In this document: positions 32,155 to 46,217 of the stretch, one piece after another
How positions within the stretch are numbered: the first letter of the stretch is position 1
Layout of the letters: every line of letters starts with the position of its first letter
Source: Trichuris trichiura
Lineage: Eukaryota; Nematoda; Enoplea; Trichinellida; Trichuridae
Reading direction: 5' to 3'
Assembly: GCA_037903355.1 (NCBI GenBank)
Contig: JBAJFE010000054.1
Location: 241,828-305,827 of the forward strand
DNA length: 64,000 nucleotides
Notes under the pieces: generated by a model
Told to the model about the DNA's origin: nothing
The model's input: the letters and a program-made list of their open reading frames with translations, nothing else
Database searches by the model: none
Position numbers and translations under genes: made by a program

Positions 32155-32870
32155 TGGGCAGAAGCAGTAGCTACAGCAGTGTACACCTACAGTCTAACCG
32201 GGCGGACGCCAGAAGGTAAATTACCTTATGAACTTTGGCATAACCGGGCGGCGCCTAAAATCAGTCACTTGCGAGTTTTTGGAACGCAAAATTTCGTCCA
32301 CATTCCAAAGCAGCAACGACAGAAGTGAAACGGGAAGAGCGACAAAGGTATACTGGTTGGATATGAAAACCTCAATGGATATCGGGTATTCATACCATCG
32401 CAGAGAAAAGTTGTTCGCCAAAGAAACATTGTCGTGTGTTGGAACTCTGTTGGAAGGTTCAAAGACTGTTAGCAACGTGAACACAGGGGAATTATCAGAT
32501 GGCTTTGTAGAACTACAGTTAGACTTGCCAGACGTTATAACAGCGAATCCAGGTGCAGAGGAAGCGGAAAACGATTCGGTTCGAACAGTTGAAAGTACAA
32601 CGGTTGGAGCAGAGATGCGCAGTCTGCAGGACCGGACTCACCTGAGAAAACCTGTGCGTCTTGATGATTCCAGAACGCTGAAGTTCTGAAATCGTACGCG
32701 GAGGCAATGAAAGCTAAGGAAAGCATGCACTGAAAGAAGGCAATGGACAACGAGATACAATCTTTAGCGGAGAATGAATCCTGAATTTTGACAGACTTAC
32801 CTTTTGTAGTTCACCCGTCGGACACTACTGCCGGAGCCGCACTGGAACAACGGGTAGGCATAAAGTGGGT
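32155..32870 (+). pseudogene. Ty1/copia pol relic (integrase C-terminus to RT start)
   Basis: The plus frame reads WAEAVATAVYTYSLTGRTP, PYELWHN, SHLRVFGTQNFVHIPK and GILVGYENLNGYRVF, the end of a copia integrase. After several stops and frame changes, AMKAKESMH, KKAMDNEIQSLAENES and GIKWV mark the start of a copia reverse transcriptase. An in-frame TGA follows the IPKQQRQK segment near 32325. The element is truncated at both ends. A 153-codon frame overlapping it in another register (32228-32689) is only a shadow. Confidence 0.75.
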
Positions 32871-34208
32871 ACCTCTTGCTTTCTTTTCATGACGATTTCA
32901 CGCTCGGCAGACACGGTACAATACTTTTGGACGAGAACTCTTAGCTACGTACCTCGCTGTGCGCCATTTCCGTCATTGGCTGGAGGGTCGCAATTTCTTT
33001 ATTCTTTGTTCCCAGCAGGCAGAAAAGCTGGGTTAGTTTGTGGTGGAATGTGCTTGTTTAGAGGTCTACGGTAGAGAAACTGGCAATACTTTGGAGCATA
33101 GATTCAATAAACTTAAAAAAGCTTATTAGTCACAATAACGCAAAAAACGGTCTTAACAATAGTAGCACCCCTATTGCACATCGTAGAAGACCAGTGTTGG
33201 ATCCACGGGTTACTATGGAAAAAGCCTTATATGCCTCCGCAGTAGTGGGACATGCAGCGCACTGCAATCTGCCTTTTCAACTAAAGGTTTTATGCCATTA
33301 AAGTAATGTATACTTAAGAAGGATTAAAGAGGCTCTATATATTCGACATAATGTGACATACAACCGCGACCAAAGAAGCGGAAATAAGCGCAGTAAGGAC
33401 GAACAATCACTCGCTCCAATTGCTTCGCCTTAAATTGATTGTATAACACGAACAAGTGGAGAGAAAATGGAATAACTTATATAAAACCGCGGAACATTAT
33501 ATATGGAAATAAAAAGGGAAACGAATAAATGTGTATAGAACAAAATGGAGCAAACTGAAAAAATGAACAAGTGTCGGTCATGTTCACCCGTGCACACTGC
33601 GGTATATTTGGGAAGAGACCTTTTTAGATCTGAAAAACGATTTTTTAAAATACAAAAAAATGCATTAGTGGGATAATTATTTTAGACAGAGGCTAAGAAT
33701 GAGGTTTAGTTTTCTTGTTTTTGTTTTCCGTCGATAAGTTCGCTTCTGGCAACAGTATGAAAATTCCTTATACAAATCTATCACGTACTTTGAATTTATC
33801 GAAAATTATGTATACATTTCTTACGAGCCATTCATAATTGACAAAAATGTAGACAGACATTCTCTCTTTGCTGTGACAACAAGTGCATCTCGTCAGTTTT
33901 TCTGACCATGAAGACGACGATGACAACATCGTCATCATCGTCAGTTGAATATTGTCGAAATTGTACCTGCTTTTCCTTTAATCGACCGTATGCAGAGGCA
34001 TGATTTTTCGTGCTCCATTCCATTAGGCGCATTGAGAAGCAGTGTTTTTACGTGATACTGCTGAACTTTTTCGCTCGTCAGCAGCAACTTGCCAAATGCA
34101 TTCCGCCTTGCAGCAAAAGCTGCCTTTTCTCCATCTTAATTCAGCGTTCTTTGCCCTTACGCATTCTCCATTAGGTCTTAATCTTGCATCGTTGTTTGTT
34201 TCAGCAGT
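32871..34208. other. Gene-poor stretch before the BRD8-like gene
   Basis: AT-rich, no supported frame. A short GAT/ATC-rich inverted stretch lies near 33907-33945. GTTTGTTTCAG at about 34194-34204, 4 nt before the next ATG, looks like a trans-splice acceptor. Confidence 0.4.
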
Positions 34209-36537
34209 ATGGCTGACCGTCTGGTTTTGAACGCGGAAGATTTTGTAGACACGCCCTTTCCTAGAGATTATTGGCGTGCATTCGACAATTTCGTTTTGTC
34301 AAGTCTTGTTCTTTGCTGCGAGCCGCCGCTTTACGAAGCAACGGATTGGTAGGTCCAGTTTGAAATTGGCCTAAAACTGTGCTTCTTTCCGTTGTTTTTT
34401 CTTGCTTCCGTAAAATTGTCGTATTGGGCATTTGAGTTCGAAGAGACGAAAATTTTTGTGAAGCTTACATACCGTCTTGAACAGGCTCCGTTTTTTAAAT
34501 CAGCATTTCGAAAAGTAGAGGGCTTGTAGGGATTGCTATGTTACAATAAATCTGCGTTTGCTTAAATGGGACGACATCTGCGGCTCCGTCGCAGCGTGAA
34601 GCAGCGGATTGTCTATTTGAACTCTTCCGTTTAGGGAAAAAATTTGCGAAACTTTGCAGGAACGAACCAATACGGAATTCAAGCCGGGCTACTTGAACGC
34701 GCTCGTAAAAGCATATTTGGAAGTTGGGCTATACTGATCAACTGTAATTTAGAGTTGTGAGCTTCAGTACGGCGTATTGGAAGGGTACATCGTACGTTTG
34801 CACATGAAGGCAAACAAAGCCTTCGGGACTTTCACAGAGATCGGGCAGCTGGTTAGAGATATCTTTTATTTGAAGTTTCTTAAGCAAGAAGGGCCGAAAT
34901 TGCGGCGAGTATTGGCAACTTACGGGTGAGCAGAAACCCGCTTAAATGATTTCGTTAGATCGATTGCGTGGTGTATATGTTTATCTAGTGTCTGGCAGGA
35001 TGTATTGAGAGCTATTGAAGAAAAACGGTTACCCCCTTCTGCTGGAATTTCCTTTGGGAAGGAAGCAGCGGAGTAAGGCAGTTAGTTGCTTTTCTAGTTG
35101 CGGTAAGTTTGGCTGTCCATTGTAGGAAGATCCGTGAGGCCATGGCGTTCAAGTGCCCTTGCGAACCAATTGTAATTGGTCTTTGGTGGCAGGAGATTGA
35201 GATTGATGATGACCTGGTAAAACCAGTGCCAGAAGAAGTCGTCTTAAAACTTATAGCAGAAGAGAACAACGAAGATGCCGGTGGATCTGAAAGCGCTGCC
35301 GAAAGCGTTGCCGAAGAACTGTCAACACCGTCAACAGTGGCTCATCGCGCAGGTACGTTTTAAAATCTGCCTAGTGTGATCATAGGCATAATCTCTTGGT
35401 TAGGAAATGATGCTGCCGTCGAAAAAGAAGAGCGAAGTTCGCGTAAAACAGCAAAGGGCAGTGCAGTTAGTAAATCCAAGGGTCTTTCTCGAAGACGTTC
35501 TTCCAGTAGAGAACGAACAGGTTATCTTCTTATTCTTTACAAGTAGCATTTTAGTTCCTATTCATTACGAACGATAGAAGCATGTGATTTGTTGACTGTT
35601 TGTTTCGCCAGTTGTTTACGAGTGTTCTTCTTTTGCGCGGGATAAACTTAGCGCAGTGCTAAGGACGGATCTTAAAACATGCGGTGGTTCCAAATTTTCA
35701 AGGTGTAATGTTTCTCTGAATGACCTTGAAAGAAACTGTTATGTGGTAGGGCATTCGATTAAACGCAGCGCAATGTCCTCCCTTATTTTTTTTCTAATGG
35801 GCAGTAGATGTTCATTTTTTAACCCTTACAAGAACAGCGGCTTGTAGGCTACGTTACAAATCGCCGTTTGATAAATTGCGGGAACTTCTAAAGGCGACGC
35901 AGTATTTCCTGCTCTCGGTGGGTTGGCAGTTAATGTTCCTCAAGAGGTGGTCAGTTTTTGAGTGTGGGCAGTGAAGTAACCGCGGAGAAACGGCGGTCTT
36001 TTTGTGCGTTCATTGCCAGTGATCTCTTCCCGTTGCTAGCTTGACTAGCATGTTAAAACAGCGTGTGGCGATTGGGACATTAAGTTGTTCTTCTTTTGGA
36101 ATAATGTTGTCACATAACCTGTTTTTATTATTCATTCGTTGCAGCCAGTGTGGACCGCACGAAAATGATGAAAAACCTGCTTTTGCTGCTCGATATCGCA
36201 TACGAGCACAAAGATTATTCCATCTTCCTTCGTCCTGTTACCGGCATTCCCGCCTACGATAGAATAGTGCGTCGGTGAGAATTCTGCTCGTTTGTTGCGT
36301 GTTTATACTTTTAGTTTCTTTCTTTGTAGACCTGTCTGTCTTACGGACATCAAAAGGGACATCCGAAACGGAAAGATTTCTTCAATTCCAGCATTGCGTA
36401 AAAGGCTGGTGCTTATGTTTAACAATGCGTTCTTCTTTAATTCCGTATTCGATCCTTTGTACGAACGCATGATATTGATGTGCGTGGACGTGATGAACGC
36501 ATTTGATGAGCGAGTTGCCATTATGCAGTCAGAATGA
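34209..36537 (+). CDS. BRD8: BRD8-like bromodomain protein, 10 exons
   Basis: BRD8 is the bromodomain subunit of the NuA4/TIP60 histone acetyltransferase complex. The model is join(34209..34348,34635..34704,34753..34925,34989..35072,35126..35352,35404..35520,35612..35702,35848..35946,36149..36274,36330..36537), 1,335 nt and 444 aa, with all phases closing. The N-terminus holds a SANT-like region: DWEKICETLQERT, then SCELQYGVLE, which aligns with the QKHCASQYSELLE segment of human BRD8. The middle is helical, then acidic (EENNEDAGG) and Arg/Ser-rich. The C-terminus is a bromodomain: KNLLLLLDIAYEH, FLRPVTGIPAYDRIVRRPV, DIKRDIRNGKI and MFNNAFFFNS with the acetyl-lysine-binding Asn. It is much shorter than human BRD8 (over 900 aa). 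Exon 7-9 boundaries are the least certain; intron 1 is 286 bp and most of the others 48-63 bp. Confidence 0.78.
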
Positions 36538-37347
36538 GAATGAATATACACGTCCTACAATTTATTTCACCTTGCTGGGCATTTTGGTGTTCTTAATCTT
36601 CTTCAACCGTTTTCATTTAATGTTTAACTGCAATACCGTGTGCTGAATGGGCATGTAGTGCATATGAAGCTTTTGATATGAGCCTGACATTTCGAAGTTC
36701 TCAGATTCGTATCAAAACAATTTGCTTGATTTCTTGTATGCATATTGGGCAAGCTCTTATTCTATCTGCGGTTCATCGGGAATTAAAAATTGTATTCAGA
36801 TGTGTCGAATCTTCGTTTTATGACCGAAGCTTTACAGTTTGATGTAGAATTTTTAACACCTTTGCTATAAATTAATTCTAACGTGAAAAAGAATATAAAA
36901 ACAAGTGAAGCCGGTCGCTTGCTGGCTTTTTTGTTGGGCTGTAGACGAGGTGGAAATACTGAAATGACGACTTCAAGCCTTTGACGGTTTGTTGCCCCTA
37001 CGTACTGCTTTCTGACGTAAGCCTATCAACCTTGTTTCTCGTCGCCGTGGTCAAACATATTGATAGAGTCGTAAATCAATGTTCAAAGCTGGATTCTTTT
37101 GGCTTGGAAATTTGAAACACCCACATGGTTTTCGGGAATTCGTAGAGACAATTTGACAGTAGGTAGCGAGTCAGTCAACAGCTTCGAAGACGAAATAAAA
37201 AGCAGTATTTTGAAGAGGAAAGATCTGATAAAGGAGACTGTACCGAGAAAAGCTAACTGAATTGGAAAGTCGCTTCAAACAAGTCATTAGTGTTTCTCGT
37301 AACCGTAATTCTGCAATCGTATGACCGGTCGCTTTCAGCATCTAATC
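36538..37347. other. Intergenic, BRD8-like to hAT element
   Basis: AT-rich, with the likely 3' untranslated region at the left. No gene or repeat is recognised. The 8-bp hAT target duplication ATCTAATC occupies 37340-37347. Confidence 0.4.
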
Positions 37348-38067
37348 CATAGGTTCTCAAACTTTTTGCTCCATCGCCCCCCTGTGAACATTCCTGACCG
37401 CTACTGCCCCCAATTCTGGTTGGTCAATTTTGAGCGCGCTGATTGGCTGGAAGGTTGGACGTGGCATAGTCAGGAGGTTAGTAGGTTCTCCAACATTTTC
37501 CTCCGTCGCTCCCGATAGGAAAATTTTTGCAAAACCGCTACTCGTGAGAACATTTTGCACAAAAGACTTCAACTCCTCGTCACCTGAAAGGCGTACTATA
37601 CCACTCCTGCTTTTCCACCAACCACTTTACGATGTGAAAATTTCTGCTTGCCTTTCACATCTCTTGCCACATTTTTCAGGACATGGAGTCACATATGCAA
37701 GAAGCATTCATTACCCTTTCCTGAAAAAAACAATCAGTGTGCATCTGTTTGTTTTCTTATGTACACCAAAAGAATTGTAGTGACAAGGAACCAGATTGAA
37801 GTGAAAGCGCTTAAGCGAGAAAATACAAAAGAAACTATAACGCAAGTTTGCGACTGCACATGAACGGACACTACTCAATGTGATGGGTGTGCTTAATGCA
37901 GTACGAGCAAGTTGTCTACGTTTGGCTGCATCTTTATCATCATCGGTCTAAGGTCGCCTCGATTCACTACGTCCAGCCGACTTCTCTCTTGCTACTTAGA
38001 AGCCTCGTAACTGCGCTAAATCCGCAATCTGCTAAATAAGACAATGGAAACGCAATAAGGATGTTTT

Positions 38068-39625
38068 CTACAGCAGCCCATAACAGCGGAAAAGCTTCCT
38101 TATTTCGCTCTGTAGCCAAAACTGCTGATATTCACTTTTCAATTTCACTTTCAGCTCTTCATTGCTTTGCAGTTCAGTCAGTTTTCCCTGCAATTCCATC
38201 TCCGCTTCACCGACGTTGGACATAGGGTCTATTGCCCACTGTGGAATTTTCAAGTTAAGAATATCACTGAACTGTTCCGTGAAGTCAACGTGCAGCATTT
38301 CCAAGTGTTGTCAGTAGACTTCAACTTCTTGTTCAGCGATGTCCTCTTCCTCCTTCAGTGCAGCTAGAAGGGGAAACTGATAGAACTCACCGGCCCGTAA
38401 GTTTCGTTTGAAAATTGGCAATTTCGCGATGAAAGCAGATATAACTCCTTTAGTTTTAATCAAGTTTAAGTCACTGCCTGTTCATTGCATTGAATTTGTA
38501 GTATATGTCTGCCAGATACGCGATTTCCTTCTTGTTTTTCTTTAAATGTTCTCGTAGAGAAGGATTCACACACCACAAAAGTTCTAGAACTGTGTCAAAG
38601 AGGCTGTAAAAGCGAGTTAAACAAGCACCCTTCGACAACCAGCGAACTTCAGTGTGAAATAACGGGCGATTGAAGTCTTCACCATTCTGTTCACCAAGCT
38701 GTCTGAATAATCTCTCATTCAGCGATTTACTTTTGATGGTATCAACCGCTGTAAGAGTGATCAGTTTAATCGTTCGCTCAGGCGTCTTGTGGCTAAATGC
38801 TGTCGGTGAAGGACGCAATGAACCGCCAAAAGGCCAGGAACGAGCTGCTTCAAATGTGCAAGAAAGCCGCGGTAGCAGCCCACCATCGACGGTGCTCCAT
38901 CGCTTGCCACAGCAACTATGTTCGCCATAGGCATGTTTTTATCCTTGAAACATTTTTCTACAGCAAGGAAATAAAGCTTCTTCTTTGGTATCTTTCTGCA
39001 ACTGTGTGGCAAACAGCAGTTCCTGTACCAGGGCTTCATCCATTACGAATGTGACATAACCTATTAATAATGCTTCATTGTTAGGTAAGATGGATTAATC
39101 AAGCTGCAAAGAAAAATGCGTTGCTCTCAAGAAGTCGCATAGAGTGCATTCTACGTCGTTGCTCATTTTGTCAATCCTTCCTTGCACTGTGTCATTACTC
39201 AGAGGTATCCTTCCGATTATTTTAGTTGGTGACATGTGCAGTACAGTCTGGATAACTTCGCTAATCACGGGAAGCAACAGTGTTTCCCCAATGTTATGTG
39301 GCTTTCCAAATTTTGCAATCAGTAATGAAATGGTATAAGACGCACGCAGGCCATCTTTATCTTTTTCTGGTGCCGGTGGCAACATACGTGGCAATATGTT
39401 CCTTGTACAAAATTTCTGGCGAAGCGACTGAAAGTAGCTGATGTTCTTGTCACGCATGTCTGGATGTACTCTATTAATGTGGTCGTGTAGCCTCGACGGC
39501 TTCACAGATTCGTTCGAAACCACTACCACAAATCAAACACAGAGATAGCCATTTATTCGCAGGTGATTGTGTAAAACCATACTTCAAATAGTCTGAGCTG
39601 TACTGCCTGCGTTTCTTTCATACTT
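38068..39625 (-). pseudogene. hAT transposase (ZBED5/FAM200-like), degenerate
   Basis: Read on the minus strand: KKRRQYSSDYLKYGFT and a BED-finger CLICG pair near 39500-39620; after a 1-nt frame change, SNESVKPSRLHDHINRVHPD, the rest of the finger. A 144-codon piece (39095-39529) then has KPHNIGETLLLPV and IPLSNDTVQGRIDKMS, ending at HFSLQLD where the catalytic core begins. Later pieces hold ALVQELLFATQLQKDT, VASDGAPSMVG, VHCVLHRQHLA, FHTEVRWLSKG and AYLADIYYKFNAMN. Several frameshifts and stops break it, so it is a pseudogene. This family has been domesticated in vertebrates, but nothing here suggests that. Confidence 0.88.
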
Positions 39626-39989
39626 CCGTCATTGAAAGAAGGCCACGAAATGATGGTTCTTGTCGTTGCTGTATTAGAGGGCTGAGAAGTTGCGGCAACG
39701 ATTCCGTTTATTTGCAGTAAACGGCATGAACAAGAAACAAATATGTATGTATATTCACGAGTATGTCTTGTACAAAGGTAAAATGCCGTAAAATGTTGGC
39801 GGAACACGGCACACGGAACAGAAACAAAAATCCTCCGATGACGAAACAGGAACACGGAAGAACCCAAGCGGGAAGACTCACAGAAAGACTCTGCGCCCAG
39901 AAAGTATTAGCTTAAACACAAGGATGAACGAGTAAGGTGACCACCAGGGTGCGAAAGGAATTTAGCTGACAGGTTGTCGCACCAGATTT

Positions 39990-40330
39990 TGTTAAACTCG
40001 TCTCCGCCAGAATTGGAGGAGGCACTTTCAGAGGAAGTCAAGTGAGGATTAAGAGCGCAATGGAACAAAGGAACAGTGGACGTGAAGGAATGAAACAGCT
40101 GTGCATGGATTGCTGGCACGCGAAACACAATGGGCATACACGTGATGTGTAAGCTTAGGCTAGGGCAGAATAGGATGAACTGTAAGCAATCCCCACTTGA
40201 CCTTCTTTGAACTTACTGTCTCCATTTTTGGCGGAGTCGAGCCATGAAAAACACCATTGTTTAATTGCGCCTTCCATCCCCACTTGACCTCCTTTAAAGT
40301 CCCCGCCTCTACTTCTGGCGAGAATGAGTT
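39990..40330. repeat. Subterminal ~50-bp repeats inside the hAT element
   Basis: Three copies of a ~50-bp unit, consensus close to CCCCACTTGACCTCCTTTGA followed by a CCTCCA-TTCTGGCGGAG-type block. Two are on the plus strand (about 40190-40240 and 40276-40325) and one on the minus strand (about 39990-40050). Another copy lies at about 63190-63240, upstream of the second hAT transposase. They may be transposase-binding sites. Confidence 0.65.
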
Positions 40331-40922
40331 AAGAAAGGCCCTTCTTACGCCGGTTTTTCTGACAGCCTTTTTGCGCTAGAGACAATTCTGCCAGAATTCC
40401 TCTTATGCGATTCTCAACGCCCCCGCATGGGTTTCCCATCGCCCCCCTGTGCTCTCTCATAGGCAATGAGCAAGGCCCCCCAGGGGGCGATATCGCCCAC
40501 TTTGAGAACCTAGGATCTAATCTGTAGAAGCCGGTGGTACCTGCACTTCAAGTTTGCTAGGCTACAGTACACTTAACGCTATATAAAAATGGATACATGT
40601 TCCACTGAATCATGCCTGCATAAAGGTTAGCCGCGCGAATTTATTTTGACGTCTAATCTATACATGCAAAGTAGCGAAATTACTGGGTCAGTTAATAATC
40701 GTCTGCTCTTTTTGTACTTGTAGTTCTTTGTGCAGTACTGTCATTTCTTTACACTTTTCTAAACAAGTCTTTCTTCTTTCTCTTCCTGCGGAAGATTTAG
40801 GTTGCCAGGCCTCTCACTTGGTCTGTGGCGTCACGAAAATTATGTCTGCTCCGCTGTCCCTTGCAACAGAGAATAGCAGTGATGTGTTAGCCGTTTGTTG
40901 AGTTTCGAAAGCGTACCAGCGG

Positions 40923-41506
40923 ATGAAATTTATCGACCGCTTTCATCACACTGCCGGAACAGTAGTTTGCAACGAAGAAGCCTGTACGAATGGACTAAAA
41001 GATTTAAGATTGATAGCAAAAGCGGACCGCATAAAAATGGACACATCCACAATCTGTAGTCAAGGAAATATTCAAAAGCCAGTCGAGAGCAGGAAAATTG
41101 ATGCTGATGGTCTTTTGGGACTCATACAGCCCATTAATGAAAGACTGCATGCGGAAAGGGCCTACAGTAACCAGCATGAGTTACGGTTCGACGCTAGTTG
41201 TGGAACTAAAGCAAGTAATGCAACGCAAAGAACGACAACTCCTATGAAAAGGTGTTCCGTTCCATGACAACGTTCGTCCTCCTGTAGTTGACCTCACTGT
41301 TCGAACCTTTGAGAAAACTGGTACTTCATGTAATCAGCTGTCCTTAATATAATCGTTATCTGAAGCTTTCTGACTATCATCTGTTTGATCCTCTCAGAAA
41401 GCCCGTAAGAGGTTCTCGATTCATCTCAGACGAAGAACTGCAAGAGGTGCATTCGTGGACAATTCTTCAACGGAAGCTCGTCTCCGAGGCCATAAAAAAA
41501 TTGTGA
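40923..41506 (+). CDS. Possible small gene, 2 exons, not recognised
   Basis: A 114-codon plus-strand frame begins at 40923. A model join(40923..41251,41398..41506) gives 145 aa, with a GT..AG intron of 146 bp, ending RFISDEELQEVHSWTILQRK and AIKKL. The protein is basic and hydrophilic with no domain I recognise. A different frame of the second exon is also open, and an upstream ATG at about 40840 may belong to another exon. This could be a chance frame. Confidence 0.3.
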
Positions 41507-41854
41507 ACCGCTGGAACTTGGTCAAGGAAATGTAAGGGAACTATAAGAGCAACACTATCGGTAAACGCTATGTACTTATTGGAACAAGATTTATACCTAC
41601 AGTACGCATAATTATTCGCAGACGTAGTAAATGCAATATACTCTGGAATAGCAACTTCTGTGAAAATATCAATGGATGAAAGCGACTAAGGTAGGCTTAA
41701 CGATCAAATATTACTACTAGTCGTTCAGGCATCTACAGCTGCACTAAAGATGAAATATTTCTATTAATACTTCACTCAACATGCATTAGAGAGTAGGATG
41801 TACATTAATGGAAAGATGACTCGTAACATCATGGAAACCGACACGCGGAAAATG

Positions 41855-45491
<3,637 letters not shown>

Positions 45492-46217
45492 TTTGCACGA
45501 AACCCAACCACCGAATATCCGCTGCTTAACCGCAGCGTAAAAGTATTCAAAAGCTTTGCAGGTAACAGCTGTGCTGGAATATAATGTCATTCGCTTTAAG
45601 CAATATATCCATTCTTAACCGCGCGTCTGCTGAAATGCGAAAATCTAAAATAGTGTCATTTAATACTTTCTTAGCCATTTAGTCTATTTCAAGCACGCTC
45701 GAGGTCGGCAAAACTGAGCAAAGGGTTTCTAAAAGTAATTTTTCCGTCACTGCTTAATTACACAGATTATCGACGGAAATTTTTGCAAGAAGTTAGAGCT
45801 GTCCACTCGGCCGACTTTTTCAGCTGAGCATTTAACGTGGCGCATTTGTATTTCAGTTCGGAAAATGCCCTGAAAATAATTTTTTCCCTTTGCAAATGCA
45901 ATTTAAAAATTATCTAAGACAGCATTCTAGCTACTAGACCTTGAAGCTTTTCAAGCTGTTTGCGCAGATGGAAGTCGTTGAATTTCCCATGCGCAAACGC
46001 AAATTAGTACCTGCGCATAGGTAAGATGATGTTGCACTGTAGTTTAAACTGCCTGGCTGTTGACTTAATATGGATTTTTTAAGTGCTGCAAACGGTGTGC
46101 GCGTTTTGTTTCGTGAATTTTAAAAGATCCCGTCGGATCTTTTTTGTTTCGTCCAAGTGTGTTTTGTGTAGTACGAAAGTTGTTGCAGCTAATTGTTGCG
46201 AACTTTCTTGAATTTCA
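45492..46217. promoter_or_regulatory. Divergent intergenic region JAZF1-like/UBXN4
   Basis: About 725 bp between two divergent starts, so it should hold both promoters. No specific motif can be named. Confidence 0.4.

Larger units (their letters stand above)
37348..40514 (-). mobile_element. Complete hAT DNA transposon with TIRs and 8-bp TSD
   Basis: The left end is CATAGGTTCTCAAACTTTTT and the right end is the inverted CCTAGGTTCTCAAAGTGGGC. Both are hAT (Charlie-like) termini followed by a run of C (CATCGCCCCCC). The element is 3,167 bp and is flanked by ATCTAATC at 37340-37347 and 40515-40522, an exact 8-bp target duplication. A second, weaker copy of the terminal motif (TAGGTTCTCCAACATTTTCC) lies about 140 bp inside the left end. 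The minus strand carries a decayed transposase of the ZBED5/FAM200/SCAND3 type. Confidence 0.92.

Noticed and set aside
32228..32689. 153-codon plus frame
   Set aside because: Overlaps the copia integrase relic in another register; the recognisable motifs are in the other frame.
34705..34752. Reading BRD8-like exon 2 through to the in-frame TGA near 34736
   Set aside because: A canonical 48-bp GTAAAAG...TTTAG intron removes the stop and restores a segment matching BRD8.
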